Source of the DNA: Xanthomonas sp. 10-10
Lineage (GTDB): Bacteria; Pseudomonadota; Gammaproteobacteria; Xanthomonadales; Xanthomonadaceae
Assembly: GCF_040182365.1 (NCBI RefSeq)
Contig: NZ_CP144460.1
Span: forward strand, 3,782,001 to 3,846,000
Direction: 5' to 3'
DNA length: 64,000 bases
The translations under genes and the position numbers were made by a program. This document shows, piece by piece, positions 18,547-29,045 of the stretch (position 1 is its first letter; each line of letters starts with the position of its first letter). Under the pieces are notes generated by a model, which worked only from the letters and a program-made list of their open reading frames with translations, was not told the DNA's origin and ran no database searches.

Positions 18547-19023
18547 TCAGAACGACACCTCCACCGCCTGCCGCGACCACAGCACCGACTGGTGGCCGGT
18601 GGCCTGCTTCCAGGCCAGCCGGATCGCTTCGATGTCGCGGCGCCGCTGTGGGGTGTCCTCGTGCAAGATCACCAGCACCTTGGTGCCCAGGCGGTTCGGC
18701 TCCTTGGCGCCGCGGAACAGCCACTGGCCGTAGGCATCCAACACGGTCAGCCCATCGGGGAAGCGCGGGGTCACTTCCTTGTCCAGAAACGCGCGCCATT
18801 GCGTCTGGTCGATGGTGCGGGTCTGCGGGCGGTCGGCCGGGCCGGTCTCCTCGCCCACGCCAAAGTAGAGCTCGCTGCGTATCCAGCCATGCGCATCGCC
18901 GGGACGTTGCGCATCGCCCTGCATGCTGGCGGTGGTCGCCGCCGCGGGCGCCTTGCCCGGTATGGTGGCGCAACCAGACAACGCCAGCACGGCGGCGATC
19001 AACACGGATGGCAGCAACTTCAT
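18547..19023 (-). CDS. DUF3574-like lipoprotein
   Basis: A 158-residue lipoprotein: MKLLPSVLIAAVLALSGC gives a type II signal peptide with lipidated C18. The mature part contains WIRSELYFGVGEE, WRAFLDKEVTPRFPDGLTVLDAYGQW and VLVILHEDTPQRRRDIEAIRLAWKQ, the pattern of DUF3574 proteins. Function unknown; probably anchored to the outer membrane because residue +2 is Ala. The start is fixed by GGAG eight bases upstream; four in-frame codons before it are unsupported. Confidence 0.8.
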   Translation of the reverse strand: MKLLPSVLIAAVLALSGCATIPGKAPAAATTASMQGDAQRPGDAHGWIRSELYFGVGEETGPADRPQTRTIDQTQWRAFLDKEVTPRFPDGLTVLDAYGQWLFRGAKEPNRLGTKVLVILHEDTPQRRRDIEAIRLAWKQATGHQSVLWSRQAVEVSF

Positions 19024-19328
19024 CGATTTCTCCAAGGTTTTCGGGGGCTAAGAACGCCGATGTACACCGGCGCGGCCAGCGCGTACAAACGACCGGCGCA
19101 AGGGCGCAAGTGTACGAGCGGCACTGCTGCAGCGTTATGCCAGTCGTACCAGCGCTCATGCGGCCGCACCATCAGCTCATGCACGCGTGCGCACCGCGTC
19201 ATCTCGCGCAGGCCTGAACAACGCGATAATATCTCTCCATCCGGATGAATGTAGGACAGTCCGACCCTTGCGCACCAGCCGGCCGGACGCCGACCCCGCT
19301 GCGCGTTTGCAGTTGCAGGAGAGAGAGC

Positions 19329-21764
19329 ATGACCCGCCCCACCCTTTCGGCCATCGGCCTGGCCGTCGCCGCCGTGTTGAGCGCCACTGCACAGGCCCAG
19401 CAGGCCGCCCCCGGCGCCACCACGCTGGACACCGTGATCGTCACCGGCACCCGCGCCAGCGACCGCACCGTGCTGGAATCGACCGTGCCGGTGGACGTGC
19501 TCACCGCCGAAGACATCCGCAAGGCCGGCGTGGTCAATGGTGAGCTGGGCAGCGCGCTGCAGGCGCTGCTGCCCTCGTTCAACTTCCCGCGTCAGTCCAA
19601 CTCCGGCGGCGCCGACCATATCCGCGCCGCGCAGCTGCGTGGGCTCTCGCCCGACCAGGTGCTGGTGCTGGTCAACGGCAAGCGCCGCCACACCTCGGCG
19701 CTGGTCAATACCGACAGCAAGATCGGCAAGGGCACCACGCCGGTGGATTTCAATTCCATCCCGATCAATGCGATCAAGCGCATCGAAGTGCTGCGTGACG
19801 GCGCCGGCGCGCAGTACGGCTCGGACGCGATCGCCGGCGTCATCAACGTGATCCTGGACGACAACCCCGAGCGCGGCGAGCTGGAAGCCAGCTTCGGCGC
19901 CTACAACACCGACGTGGAGCCGATCGATCGCCGTGTCACCGATGGCCAGACCAGCTATGCCAGCGCCAAGGTCGGCTCGCTGCTGGGCGATGACGGCGGC
20001 TTCTTCAAGGTTGGCCTGGAGCTGAAGAATCGCGAAGCGACCAATCGCGCCGGCTTCGACCAGATCCCGTCGTTCGAAGAACAGACCCCGGCCAACCTGG
20101 CCCTGGCCGGCCAGCGCAACTACGTGCTCGGCGACGGCGCCACCAAGGGCCTGAACGCCTGGCTCAACACCAAGATTCCGTTCAGCGCCAACGGCGAGTT
20201 CTACGCCTTCGGCACCTACAACCAGCGCGACACCGAAGGCGCCAACTACTTCCGCTACCCGGACGGCAGCGCCAACTGGCGCGAGATCTACCCCAACGGC
20301 TACCGGCCGATTTCCGAGGGCGAGAATCGCGACCTGCAACTCGTCGCCGGCGCGCGTGGACAGCTCGGCAACTGGGACTACGACGCCAGCGTCAACTACG
20401 GCCGCAACGACTTCACCTACCGCCTGCGCAACTCGCTCAATGCCTCGCTTGGGCCGGGCAGTACCACGCGCTTCAAGACCGGCGATTTCGCGTTTGCGCA
20501 GACCGTGGGCAATCTGGATCTGACCCGCGTGTTCGATGCGGCCGGCGCCACCCATACCTTCGGCACCGGTGCCGAGTTCCGCCGCGAGCAATACCGCACC
20601 CATGCCGGCGACCCGGCCAGCTATGCGGCCGGCCCGTTCACCGATCGCCCCACCGGCTCGCAGGCCGGCGGCGGGCTCACTCCGCAGGATGAGGCCGACC
20701 TGTCGCGCAATGTGGCCAGCGCCTATGCCAACGTGTCCAGCCAGTTCGGCGACAAGTTCTCCACCGACCTGGCCGGCCGCTACGAGCATTACCAGGATTT
20801 CGGCAGCCAGTGGACCGGCAAGCTTGCCGCACGCTATGCGTTCGCGCCGGCATTCGCGCTGCGTGGCGCCATCTCCAACAACGTGCGTGCGCCCTCGCTG
20901 AGCCAGATCGGTTACGAAGCCACGTCCACCGGTTACGACGCCGCCGGCCGGCTGACCCAGGGCCGCCTGCTGTCGGTCAACAACCCGATCGCCCGCGCGC
21001 TCGGCGCCACCGATCTGAAGCCGGAGAAGTCGGTCAACTACAGCCTGGGTTTCACCAGCAAGCTGGGCGACCACTTCGACCTGTCGCTGGATTTTTTCCA
21101 GATCGACATCGACGACCGCATCGCCTTGTCCGAAGACATCACCGGCGACACGCTGACCGATTTTGTGCAGCAGAACTTCGGCGTCGCCGGCGTGCAGAGC
21201 GCCAGCTATTTCCTCAACGCCGCCGACACCCGCACCCGCGGCGCCGAGCTGGTGGCCAACTGGCGCCAGTACGCCTTCGGTGGCGATCTGCTGCTGACCG
21301 GCACCTACAGCTACGCCAAGACCGAGCTGGAGAACATCATCGCAACGCCCGGGCAGTTGCTGGCATTGAACCCGGACTACGTGCTGTTCGGCGTGGAGGA
21401 GAGCAATACGCTCACCGACGCCGCACCGCGCACGCGTGCCGCACTGGCCGCCAACTGGACCAACGAACGCTGGAACCTGCAGACGCGCGTGAACCGCTAC
21501 GGCAGCGCCACCCGCGTGTTCGACTTCGGCGGCGGCTTCGTGCCACGCCAGACCTATGGCGCCGAGTGGCAGCTGGATCTGGAAGCCGAGTATCACCTGG
21601 GCACGCAGTGGACGCTGGCCATCGGGGGCCAGAACATCCTGGACAATTACTCCGATCGCTCCATCGACGACATCGCCTACTTCGGCAACCTGCCCTACGA
21701 CGTGCTGTCGCCGATCGGCAGCAATGGCGCGTATTGGTACGGACGGGTGCGGTATTCGTTTTAA
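19329..21764 (+). CDS. TonB-dependent outer-membrane receptor
   Basis: An 811-residue receptor: signal peptide to AQAQ (about residue 24), TonB box LDTVIVTGTRAS, a plug with ADHIRAAQLRGLSPDQVLVLVNGKRRHTSALVN and IKRIEVLRDGAGAQYGSDAIAGVINVI, and a barrel ending YGRVRYSF. The plug phrase belongs to a large group of Xanthomonas receptors of mostly unknown ligand. The ATG at 19329 follows AGGAGAG; 28 upstream in-frame codons lack a ribosome site. No transport genes adjoin it, so a ligand cannot be proposed. A very long minus-strand frame opposite it is a shadow of its codon bias. Confidence 0.93.
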   Translation: MTRPTLSAIGLAVAAVLSATAQAQQAAPGATTLDTVIVTGTRASDRTVLESTVPVDVLTAEDIRKAGVVNGELGSALQALLPSFNFPRQSNSGGADHIRAAQLRGLSPDQVLVLVNGKRRHTSALVNTDSKIGKGTTPVDFNSIPINAIKRIEVLRDGAGAQYGSDAIAGVINVILDDNPERGELEASFGAYNTDVEPIDRRVTDGQTSYASAKVGSLLGDDGGFFKVGLELKNREATNRAGFDQIPSFEEQTPANLALAGQRNYVLGDGATKGLNAWLNTKIPFSANGEFYAFGTYNQRDTEGANYFRYPDGSANWREIYPNGYRPISEGENRDLQLVAGARGQLGNWDYDASVNYGRNDFTYRLRNSLNASLGPGSTTRFKTGDFAFAQTVGNLDLTRVFDAAGATHTFGTGAEFRREQYRTHAGDPASYAAGPFTDRPTGSQAGGGLTPQDEADLSRNVASAYANVSSQFGDKFSTDLAGRYEHYQDFGSQWTGKLAARYAFAPAFALRGAISNNVRAPSLSQIGYEATSTGYDAAGRLTQGRLLSVNNPIARALGATDLKPEKSVNYSLGFTSKLGDHFDLSLDFFQIDIDDRIALSEDITGDTLTDFVQQNFGVAGVQSASYFLNAADTRTRGAELVANWRQYAFGGDLLLTGTYSYAKTELENIIATPGQLLALNPDYVLFGVEESNTLTDAAPRTRAALAANWTNERWNLQTRVNRYGSATRVFDFGGGFVPRQTYGAEWQLDLEAEYHLGTQWTLAIGGQNILDNYSDRSIDDIAYFGNLPYDVLSPIGSNGAYWYGRVRYSF

Positions 21765-21960
21765 GCCGGGATTGGGAGATCGGGAGTTGGGATTTGCAAG
21801 AGCAGCATCGCTGCGAATCCCGGATCCAGATTCGCCTTGTCCGCACTACCCCATCGTCTAGCCAGTCGGCAGTTGTCGGAACTGGGGATGTGGGATTCGC
21901 AAGCGCGGCTGCAACGAATCCCCAATCCCGACCCCCCAATCCCTGCCGTTCCATAACCTG
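21765..21960. repeat. GGGATTGGG-type intergenic repeat with inverted segments
   Basis: Just after the receptor stop the sequence reads CCGGGATTGGGAGATCGGGA, and near 21890-21945 a hairpin pairs GGGATTCG with CGAATCCC followed by the complementary CCCCAATCCC motifs. The same opening phrase (AAGCCGGGATTGGG) begins the hexamer array at 45420. This appears to be a dispersed intergenic element. Confidence 0.55.
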
Positions 21961-21991
21961 AATCTCACACCGGTTTGCGCACACTAGCGCA

Positions 21992-22756
21992 ATGGCAGAC
22001 GCGTATTCCCCTCTTCCGTCGCCGCCATTGCTGGACGATGCCTGCGCATTGTTCCTGGACGTGGACGGCACCCTGATCGACTTTGCCCACAGCCCCGAGG
22101 CCGTGCGGCTCCTGCCCGAGGTACGCGAGGCCATTGGTCGCCTCAGCGAGCGCCTGCAGGGCGCCATCGCATTGGTGAGCGGGCGCCCGCTCGCACAGCT
22201 CGATGCATTGTTCGCGCCGCTGCTGCTGCCGGCCGCCGGCCTGCACGGGCACGAACTCCGCAGCGACATCGCCGCACGCGCCGCCATGCCGCAGGACACC
22301 TCTGACTTCCTGCATGGCCTGCATCGGCGCGCTGCGGCACTGACGCACAAACACGCAGGCGTGCTGGTCGAAGACAAGGGCGTCGGCGTGGCGCTGCACT
22401 GGCGCGCCCAACCGGACGCCGGACCGGACGTGCTGGCCTTCGCCCAGGATGAAATCGCCCAGCTCCCCGGCTATCGCCTGCAACCGGGCGACCATGTGGT
22501 CGAATTCGTCCCCGAAGGCAGCAACAAGGGGCTGGCCGTCGAGCAGCTGATGCAGACCGCCGCGTTTGCAGGCCGCACGCCGGTGTTCGTCGGTGACGAC
22601 CTCACCGACGAATTCGGCTTCGACGCGGCCAATCGTTTGGGCGGCTGGAGCATCCTGGTCGGCGATCGCGCGCAGACCAGCGCGCGTTTTCGCCTCGACG
22701 GCACCGCCGCTGTGCATGCGTGGCTCCACCACAACGCGCGCAACGCATCACCGTAG
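21992..22756 (+). CDS. otsB: trehalose-6-phosphate phosphatase
   Basis: A 254-residue HAD-superfamily phosphatase. Motif I is LFLDVDGTLID (D23/D25 region), motif II is the S of ALVSGRP, and the C-terminal motif is VFVGDDLTDEFGF; K in EGSNKG supplies the lysine. It removes phosphate from trehalose 6-phosphate made by OtsA, giving the stress protectant trehalose. It is the first of three co-directional genes, with 40 nt to the GH15 gene. The ATG at 21992 directly precedes the family N-terminus. Confidence 0.93.
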   Translation: MADAYSPLPSPPLLDDACALFLDVDGTLIDFAHSPEAVRLLPEVREAIGRLSERLQGAIALVSGRPLAQLDALFAPLLLPAAGLHGHELRSDIAARAAMPQDTSDFLHGLHRRAAALTHKHAGVLVEDKGVGVALHWRAQPDAGPDVLAFAQDEIAQLPGYRLQPGDHVVEFVPEGSNKGLAVEQLMQTAAFAGRTPVFVGDDLTDEFGFDAANRLGGWSILVGDRAQTSARFRLDGTAAVHAWLHHNARNASP

Positions 22757-22796
22757 GCGCGCCTCCTCTCGTTACTTACAGGATCGTTTGCACCTC

Positions 22797-24575
22797 ATGA
22801 CCGAGCCAAACCTGGATCTGGGCGTCATCGGCAATTGCAGCTTTGGCGCACTGGTCGATCGACAGGCACGCGTGGTGTGGAGCTGTCTGCCCGCCTTCGA
22901 CGGCGACCCGGCTTTTTGCAGCCTGCTTTCGCCCAAGACCGAAGGCGGCGACTTTGCCGTCGAGCTGGAAGACTTCGTCAGCAGCGAGCAGCATTACCTG
23001 CCCAACACGGCCGTGCTGCGCACCGTGTTGCGCGATAGCCACGGTGGCGAGGTGGAAGTCATCGACTTCGCACCGCGCTGGCGCAATAACGGCCGTTTTT
23101 ATCGGCCTGTCAGCATCATCCGCCAGATCCGCCCGCTCGCCGGCAACCCGCGCATCATCGTGCGTGCGCGCCCGCTGGCCGACTGGGGTGGCCGCACCCC
23201 CGATACCACCTGGGGCAGCAACCATATCCGCTGGGTGTTGCCGGAATTCACCTTGCGCCTGACCACCGACGTGCCGGTGCGCTTCGTGCGCGACGGCTTG
23301 CCGTTCGTGCTCAGCCATCCGGTGAGCCTGGTGCTGGGCGTGGACGAATCGCTGACCCGCTCGCTCACCGGCTATGTGCAGGAAGCCCAGGAACGCACCG
23401 AGGAGTATTGGCGCGAATGGGTGCGTTATCTGTCCATTCCGCTCGACTGGCAGGAGGCGGTGATCCGCAGCGCGATCACGCTCAAGCTGTGCCAGTACGA
23501 AGACAGCGGCGCCATCATCGCCGCGATGACCACCTCGATTCCGGAAGCGCCCAATACCCCGCGCAACTGGGACTACCGCTACTGCTGGCTGCGCGACGCC
23601 GCCTTCGTGGTGCGCGCGCTCAACCGGCTTGGCGCCACCCGCACGATGGAGCAGTTCATCGGCTACATCTTCAACATCGCCACCAGCGACGGCACCCTGC
23701 AGCCGCTGTACGGCATCGGCTTCGAATCGCAGCTGGAAGAGCATGAAGTCGACACGATGGAAGGCTACCGCGGCATGGGTCCGGTGCGGCGCGGCAACCT
23801 GGCGTGGATTCAAAAACAGCACGATGTCTATGGCAGCGTCGTGCTGGCCTCGACGCAACTGTTCTTCGACCTGCGCCTGAAGGATCAGGGCGACGCCGAC
23901 ACGTTCCGCCGTCTCGAACCGCTGGGCGAGCGCGCTTACGCGCTGCACAACGTGCCCGACGCCGGCCTGTGGGAGTTCCGCGGCCGCGCCGAGGTGCACA
24001 CCTATACCGCCGCGATGTGCTGGGCCGCCTGCGATCGCCTGTCCAAGATCGCCGATCGCCTGGCATTGCCCGAGCGCAGCGCGCATTGGCGACAGCGCGC
24101 CGACAGCATCCGCGAGCGCATCCTGCACGAAGCCTGGAGCGAAGAACGCGGCTACTTCACCGACACACTCGGCGGCCACCGTCTGGATGCGTCGCTGCTC
24201 TTGCTGGCCGACATCGGCATCGTGGATGCCGACGACAGCCGGTTCGTACGCACGGTCGAGGCAGTCGGCCGCGTGCTCAAGCATGGCGATGCACTGTATC
24301 GCTACATCGCGCCTGACGACTTCGGCGAGCCGGAAACCAGCTTCACGATCTGCACGTTCTGGTACATCGACGCGCTGGCCGCCATCGGCCGCAAGGACGA
24401 AGCGCGGGAATTGTTCGAGCGCATCCTGGCGCGTCGCAATCACCTGGGCTTGCTCTCGGAAGACCTATCGTTCGAAGACGGCGAAGCCTGGGGGAATTTC
24501 CCGCAGACCTATTCGCACGTCGGTTTGATCATCGCAGCGATGCGCTTGTCGCGGAGCTGGCAGGAGGCGTCATGA
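22797..24575 (+). CDS. glycoside hydrolase family 15 protein (glucoamylase/trehalase-like)
   Basis: The 592-residue protein starts MTEPNLDLGVIGNCSFGALVDRQARVVW, the usual N-terminal beta-domain opening of prokaryotic GH15 enzymes. It then has an (alpha/alpha)6 barrel with RNWDYRYCWLRDAAFVVRAL, one catalytic-region motif, and FEDGEAWGNFPQTYSHVGLI at the end, where the second acid lies. No signal peptide, so it is cytosolic. Some GH15 members hydrolyse trehalose. Between otsB and otsA, and overlapping otsA by four bases (ATGA), it is a candidate trehalase or regulator of glucan flux; the substrate is inferred. The start ATG at 22797 lacks a strong ribosome site. Confidence 0.9.
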   Translation: MTEPNLDLGVIGNCSFGALVDRQARVVWSCLPAFDGDPAFCSLLSPKTEGGDFAVELEDFVSSEQHYLPNTAVLRTVLRDSHGGEVEVIDFAPRWRNNGRFYRPVSIIRQIRPLAGNPRIIVRARPLADWGGRTPDTTWGSNHIRWVLPEFTLRLTTDVPVRFVRDGLPFVLSHPVSLVLGVDESLTRSLTGYVQEAQERTEEYWREWVRYLSIPLDWQEAVIRSAITLKLCQYEDSGAIIAAMTTSIPEAPNTPRNWDYRYCWLRDAAFVVRALNRLGATRTMEQFIGYIFNIATSDGTLQPLYGIGFESQLEEHEVDTMEGYRGMGPVRRGNLAWIQKQHDVYGSVVLASTQLFFDLRLKDQGDADTFRRLEPLGERAYALHNVPDAGLWEFRGRAEVHTYTAAMCWAACDRLSKIADRLALPERSAHWRQRADSIRERILHEAWSEERGYFTDTLGGHRLDASLLLLADIGIVDADDSRFVRTVEAVGRVLKHGDALYRYIAPDDFGEPETSFTICTFWYIDALAAIGRKDEARELFERILARRNHLGLLSEDLSFEDGEAWGNFPQTYSHVGLIIAAMRLSRSWQEAS

Positions 24576-25939
24576 GTCGTTTGGTGGTGGTATCCAATCG
24601 TGTTGCAGTGCCCGGCGAAACCCGGGCCGGCGGCCTGGCAGTCGGGTTGCTGGCGGCGCTCAAGGAGCGCGGCGGCATGTGGTTCGGCTGGAGCGGAAAG
24701 ACCGCGCGCGGCGAGAGCGGCGGCATGCACGAGCAGACCGAAGGCGACATCACCTTCGTCACCATGGACCTCAACAAGCGCGATATCGATTCGTACTACA
24801 ACGGCTTCGCCAATCGCACGTTGTGGCCGTTGCTGCACTTCCGCCTGGACCTGGTCGATTACGACCGCGCCAAGCGCGAAGGCTATCTGCGCGTCAATCG
24901 CCTGTTCGCGGAAAAGCTCGCACCGCTGCTGAAAGACAGCGACACCTTGTGGATCCACGATTACCACATGATCCCGCTGGGCGCGATGCTGCGCGAGCTG
25001 GGGGTGGGCTGCAAGATGGGCTTCTTCCTGCACGTGCCAATGCCCTCGGCCGATCTGGTGCAGGCAATGCCCGATCATGCGCGCCTGTTCAGTACCTTCT
25101 ATGCCTACGATCTGGTGGGCTTCCAGACCCAACGCGACGCCGAACGTTTCAAGGCGTATGTGCGCCTGTTCGGTGGCGGCCGCATTCTCGAAGGCGATCT
25201 GGTCGAAGGTCCGGGCGGGCGGCGCTTCACGGCTTCCTCGTTCCCCATCGGCATCGACACCGATCTGATTGCCAACCAGGCAAAGGCGTCTGTGAGCAAG
25301 CAGGCGGTACGCGATCTGCGCGAGAGTCTGCGCGGGCGGCAGCTGGCGATCGGTGTGGACCGTCTGGATTATTCCAAGGGCCTGCCGGAACGTTTCCAGG
25401 GGTTCGAGCGCTATCTGGAGCGTTACCCGGATCAATCCGGCAGCCTCACCTATCTGCAGATCGCCCCGGTATCGCGCGGCGATGTCACCGAATACCGTCA
25501 ATTGCGCGGGCAGCTGGAGCAGATCGCCGGCCATATCAATGGTGGGCATGCGGGGCCGGACTGGACGCCGTTGCGCTACGTCAACCAGAACTTCAGCCAC
25601 GCAACCTTGACCGGTTTCTATCGCGCTGCATCGGTGGGCCTGGTGACGCCGCTGCGCGATGGCATGAACCTGGTCGCCAAGGAATTCGTCGCCGCGCAGG
25701 ACCCTGAAAATCCGGGAGTACTGGTGCTTTCATTGCTGGCCGGCGCGGCCGACGAAATGAAGGAGGCGCTGCTGGTCAATCCGCACGATCTGGACGGCGT
25801 GGCCGATGCAATCGCAACGGCGGCGAGCATGCCGCTGGCAACGCGCATCGAGCGGTGGCGGGCGATGATGGATCACCTGCGCAAGAACAACATCAATCAC
25901 TGGCGCCAGCGCTATCTGCAGGCACTCGCCGACGTCTGA
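24572..25939 (+). CDS. otsA: alpha,alpha-trehalose-phosphate synthase (UDP-forming type)
   Basis: A 455-residue GT20 glycosyltransferase. Seen: [10 protein letters not shown] and [11 protein letters not shown] (sugar-nucleotide loop), [22 protein letters not shown], the R and K of [16 protein letters not shown], and [20 protein letters not shown] for nucleotide-diphosphate binding. It joins glucose from a nucleotide sugar to glucose 6-phosphate. Its start overlaps the GH15 stop by four bases, so all three genes form one translationally linked operon. Length fits the bacterial family. Confidence 0.95.
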   Translation: MSRLVVVSNRVAVPGETRAGGLAVGLLAALKERGGMWFGWSGKTARGESGGMHEQTEGDITFVTMDLNKRDIDSYYNGFANRTLWPLLHFRLDLVDYDRAKREGYLRVNRLFAEKLAPLLKDSDTLWIHDYHMIPLGAMLRELGVGCKMGFFLHVPMPSADLVQAMPDHARLFSTFYAYDLVGFQTQRDAERFKAYVRLFGGGRILEGDLVEGPGGRRFTASSFPIGIDTDLIANQAKASVSKQAVRDLRESLRGRQLAIGVDRLDYSKGLPERFQGFERYLERYPDQSGSLTYLQIAPVSRGDVTEYRQLRGQLEQIAGHINGGHAGPDWTPLRYVNQNFSHATLTGFYRAASVGLVTPLRDGMNLVAKEFVAAQDPENPGVLVLSLLAGAADEMKEALLVNPHDLDGVADAIATAASMPLATRIERWRAMMDHLRKNNINHWRQRYLQALADV

Positions 25940-26536
25940 TCCTGCTCCGGTTAGGAGAAGGCGCCCGAACTCGCTGCAAGCTTTTCCTTCTCCCTCCCAA
26001 CGAACAAGCCTTCCTTTCTCCCCCCGAAAGAAGATGCCCAAGCGGGCCGCGAGCTTTTCCTTCTCCCTCCGGGAGAAGGTGCCCGAAGGGCGGATGAGGG
26101 TACGGCTGCCAGCGCTTTCCAACAGGTGCCTGCACGTGGCTGCGGTGCTCGGCCTGCTTTTTTAAGGCAACTGAGCGAGACCAAGGCAAGCGCCAAGCGA
26201 AGCAAAGCAAAGCAATTCGACAGCGACAGCGATTCTTGCCTGCACACCCTTCAGCTGTCATCGCGCCTCAGCTCACGTGCCATCGCCCTTCGTCGCACTG
26301 CTCGACTTCTCCGTAGATTCGGCGCATCCGAGCGGCAGGTTGGAACGGTGGTTCCTATTCCGTCACGGACAGGCGGTGCTCAGAGGTCTAAAATATTCGC
26401 ATGATTAGCGCTGAGGACCCTGGGAGGGGCTGCGCGTTCATATCCAAGGTCGCCGGCAGCCTTTGCCAACGGGCGACCTCTCTCCCTCCACGACTTGTCG
26501 CCCATGGCGGCCCCAAGTCCTTCCTGACATCTCAAA
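25940..26536. other. intergenic region with CTTCTCC/GGAGAAGG repeat, no gene
   Basis: The first 160 bp hold several pyrimidine-rich CCTTCTCCC phrases and, at 26057-26100, the inverted-repeat element ending GCCCGAAGGGCGGATGAGGG that recurs elsewhere in the window. The rest shows no coding character; it presumably contains the gcd promoter. No clear promoter was recognised. Confidence 0.55.
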
Positions 26537-29014
26537 ATGACTGATCAATCCTCAAAACGTGGGCTAGGCACCTGGTTGCTGGTGGCCTATGCAGCGGTGA
26601 TCGCCGTGCTCGGCGCGGTGCTCGCCTATGAAGGCGGCCGCCTGGTGGCCGTTGGTGGTTCCTGGTACTACCTGCTCGCAGGTATCGCGCTGCTGCTTGC
26701 CGGCGTGTTGCTGGCGCTGGGCAAGCGTGCCGGCCTGTGGCTGTTTGGCGCCACGCTGGCCGCCACGATCGCCTGGGCACTGTGGGAAGTGGGCCTGGAT
26801 GGCTGGGGCCTGGTCCCGCGTCTGGCCTGGATCTCCGTGTTGGGCCTGGTGCTGCTGCCGTTCTGGGGCGTGGCGCGTCGGCGCATGCAGCCGCTGTCAG
26901 GCGCCGGCTATGTCGTGGTGACCGGCGTGCTGCCGATCCTGGGCGCCGCTCTGATCCTGTGGCCGCTGTTTGTGCCGCGCAACGTGGAACTGGCCGATGC
27001 ATCCACGCAGCCGGCCGCCAACGCTGCCGCCTTCAGCCGCGCCACCGTGCCCAGCCCTGACGGCAACGTCGCTGCCAATCACGACGCCAGCAACTGGACC
27101 GCCTATGCCGGCTCCAATCTGTCCAACCACTACACGCCCGGTGCGCAGATCACCCCGGACAACGTCAAGAACCTCAAGGTGGCCTGGGAATTCCACACCG
27201 GCGATCTGAAACCGGCCGGCTCCAAGCTGGGCTACGCCTTCCAGAACACCCCGCTCAAGGTCGGCGAGCTGCTCTACATCTGCACGCCTACCCAGAAGGT
27301 GATCGCGGTGGAAGCGGCCAACGGCAAGGAGCGCTGGCGCTTCGACCCGCAGACCAATCCGAAGGCGATGGCGGGCGTTGCCGCCACCACCTGCCGCGGC
27401 GTGTCGTACTACCAGGCGCCGGAAGGCACCGCCGAGTGCCCGACCCGAATCTTCTGGCCGATGGTCGACGGCCGCCTCGGCGCGCTGGACGCGCAGACCG
27501 GCAAGCTGTGCGCCAGCTTCGGCAATAACGGCTACGTGGACCTCAATGCCGGTACCGGCAACACCAAGCCGGGCTTCGTCGGCCCGACCTCGCCGCCGGT
27601 GGTGATGCGCGGCGTGGTGATCCAGCCCACCGGCCAGGTGCGCGACGGTCAGGAAGGCGATGCGCCGTCCGGCGTGGTGCGCGGTTTCGATGCGCTTACC
27701 GGCCAGCTACGCTGGGCCTGGGACCTGGGCAACCCGGCGATCACCGCCGAGCCGCCGGCCGGCCAGACCTATACCCGCTCCACCCCGAACGTGTGGTCGC
27801 TGATGGCTGCAGACGATGAGCTGGGGCTGGTCTACCTGCCCACCGGCAACGCCTCGGGCGACTTCTTCGGCAAGGGCCGCACCCCGCAGGATGAGGAATA
27901 CACCGCGGCGCTGGTCGCCGTGGATGCGGCCACCGGCAAGGAGCGCTGGCACTTCCGCACCGTCAACCACGACCTGTGGGATTACGACATCGGCCCGCAG
28001 CCCAACCTGGTCGACTGGCCGGTCGCTGGCGGCGGCACCCGCCCTGCCGTGATCCAGGCCACCAAGTCCGGCCAGGTGTTCGTGCTGGATCGCGCCACTG
28101 GCGCACCGCTGATGCCGGTCAAGCAGATCGCCGTGCCGCAGGGCACCGATCATGGCGACTGGACCGCTGCCACCCAGCCGATCTCGCCGGGCATGCCCAA
28201 CACCGTGGGCGCGCCTAGCCGCGAGGTGGAGACCATCATCGAATCCGATGCCTGGGGCATGACCCCGTTCGACCAGCTGGCCTGCCGCATCCAGTTCAAG
28301 CAGCTGCGCTACGAAGGCATGTTCACCCCGCCGACCCTGCAAGGCTCGCTGGCCTTCACCGGCAACCACGGCGGCATCAACTGGGGCGGCGTCTCTGTCG
28401 ATCTGCAGCGCGGCATCATGGTGATGAACAGCAATCGCCTGCCCTACACCCTGCAGGTCTATACCCGCGAAAAGATGAATGAGCTGGGCGTGGTGTCGGT
28501 GTTCGACGGCAAGAGCAAGACGCCCGGCTACATGGCGCAGAAGGGCCTGGCCTACGGCGCCCGCAAGGAGCCGTGGATGTCGCCGCTCAACACGCCGTGC
28601 GTGGCACCGCCGTGGGGCTACATCTCCGGCGTGGACCTGCGCACCCAGCAGGTACTCTGGCGGCGTCCGCTGGGCACCGGCTACGACCAGGGCCCGATGG
28701 GTATCCCGTCCAAGACCAAGTTCGAGATCGGCACGCCCAACAACAGCGGCTCGCTGGCCACCGCCGGCGGCGTGACCTTCATCGGCGCGACCCTGGACGA
28801 CTTCATGCGCGGCTTCGACACCCGCACCGGCAAGCAGGTCTGGGAGACCCGCGTGCCGGCCGGCCCGCAGGCCGCCCCGCTGAGCTACACCATCGACGGC
28901 AAGCAGTACATCGTGGCCGCCGTGGGCGGACACGACCGCATGGAAACCAAGTCGGGCGACAGCGTGATCGCCTGGGCACTGCCGGACGATGCGCAGGCCA
29001 CGCCGGCGAAGTGA
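26537..29014 (+). CDS. gcd: membrane-bound PQQ-dependent glucose dehydrogenase
   Basis: An 825-residue quinoprotein. Residues about 10-155 form five membrane segments (ubiquinone-binding N-domain); the rest is an eight-bladed periplasmic PQQ propeller with tryptophan-docking repeats such as DALTGQLRWAWDLG, DAATGKERWHF and DTRTGKQVWETR. Motifs DLWDYDIGPQPNL and NHGGINWGGVSVD match the family. It oxidises glucose to gluconolactone in the periplasm and passes electrons to ubiquinone. The ATG at 26537 has no obvious Shine-Dalgarno, although the N-terminus is family-like. Transcribed alone and ended by a strong terminator. Confidence 0.95.
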   Translation: MTDQSSKRGLGTWLLVAYAAVIAVLGAVLAYEGGRLVAVGGSWYYLLAGIALLLAGVLLALGKRAGLWLFGATLAATIAWALWEVGLDGWGLVPRLAWISVLGLVLLPFWGVARRRMQPLSGAGYVVVTGVLPILGAALILWPLFVPRNVELADASTQPAANAAAFSRATVPSPDGNVAANHDASNWTAYAGSNLSNHYTPGAQITPDNVKNLKVAWEFHTGDLKPAGSKLGYAFQNTPLKVGELLYICTPTQKVIAVEAANGKERWRFDPQTNPKAMAGVAATTCRGVSYYQAPEGTAECPTRIFWPMVDGRLGALDAQTGKLCASFGNNGYVDLNAGTGNTKPGFVGPTSPPVVMRGVVIQPTGQVRDGQEGDAPSGVVRGFDALTGQLRWAWDLGNPAITAEPPAGQTYTRSTPNVWSLMAADDELGLVYLPTGNASGDFFGKGRTPQDEEYTAALVAVDAATGKERWHFRTVNHDLWDYDIGPQPNLVDWPVAGGGTRPAVIQATKSGQVFVLDRATGAPLMPVKQIAVPQGTDHGDWTAATQPISPGMPNTVGAPSREVETIIESDAWGMTPFDQLACRIQFKQLRYEGMFTPPTLQGSLAFTGNHGGINWGGVSVDLQRGIMVMNSNRLPYTLQVYTREKMNELGVVSVFDGKSKTPGYMAQKGLAYGARKEPWMSPLNTPCVAPPWGYISGVDLRTQQVLWRRPLGTGYDQGPMGIPSKTKFEIGTPNNSGSLATAGGVTFIGATLDDFMRGFDTRTGKQVWETRVPAGPQAAPLSYTIDGKQYIVAAVGGHDRMETKSGDSVIAWALPDDAQATPAK

Positions 29015-29045
29015 TCGCCGGCGCGCTCGCGCAGTGACACAACAG

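Noticed and set aside
19020-21596. 858-codon open frame on the minus strand opposite the second TonB receptor
   Set aside because: It mirrors the codon bias of the receptor gene, has repetitive V/A/G/D composition, no ribosome site and no motif; the plus-strand product is an unmistakable TonB receptor.
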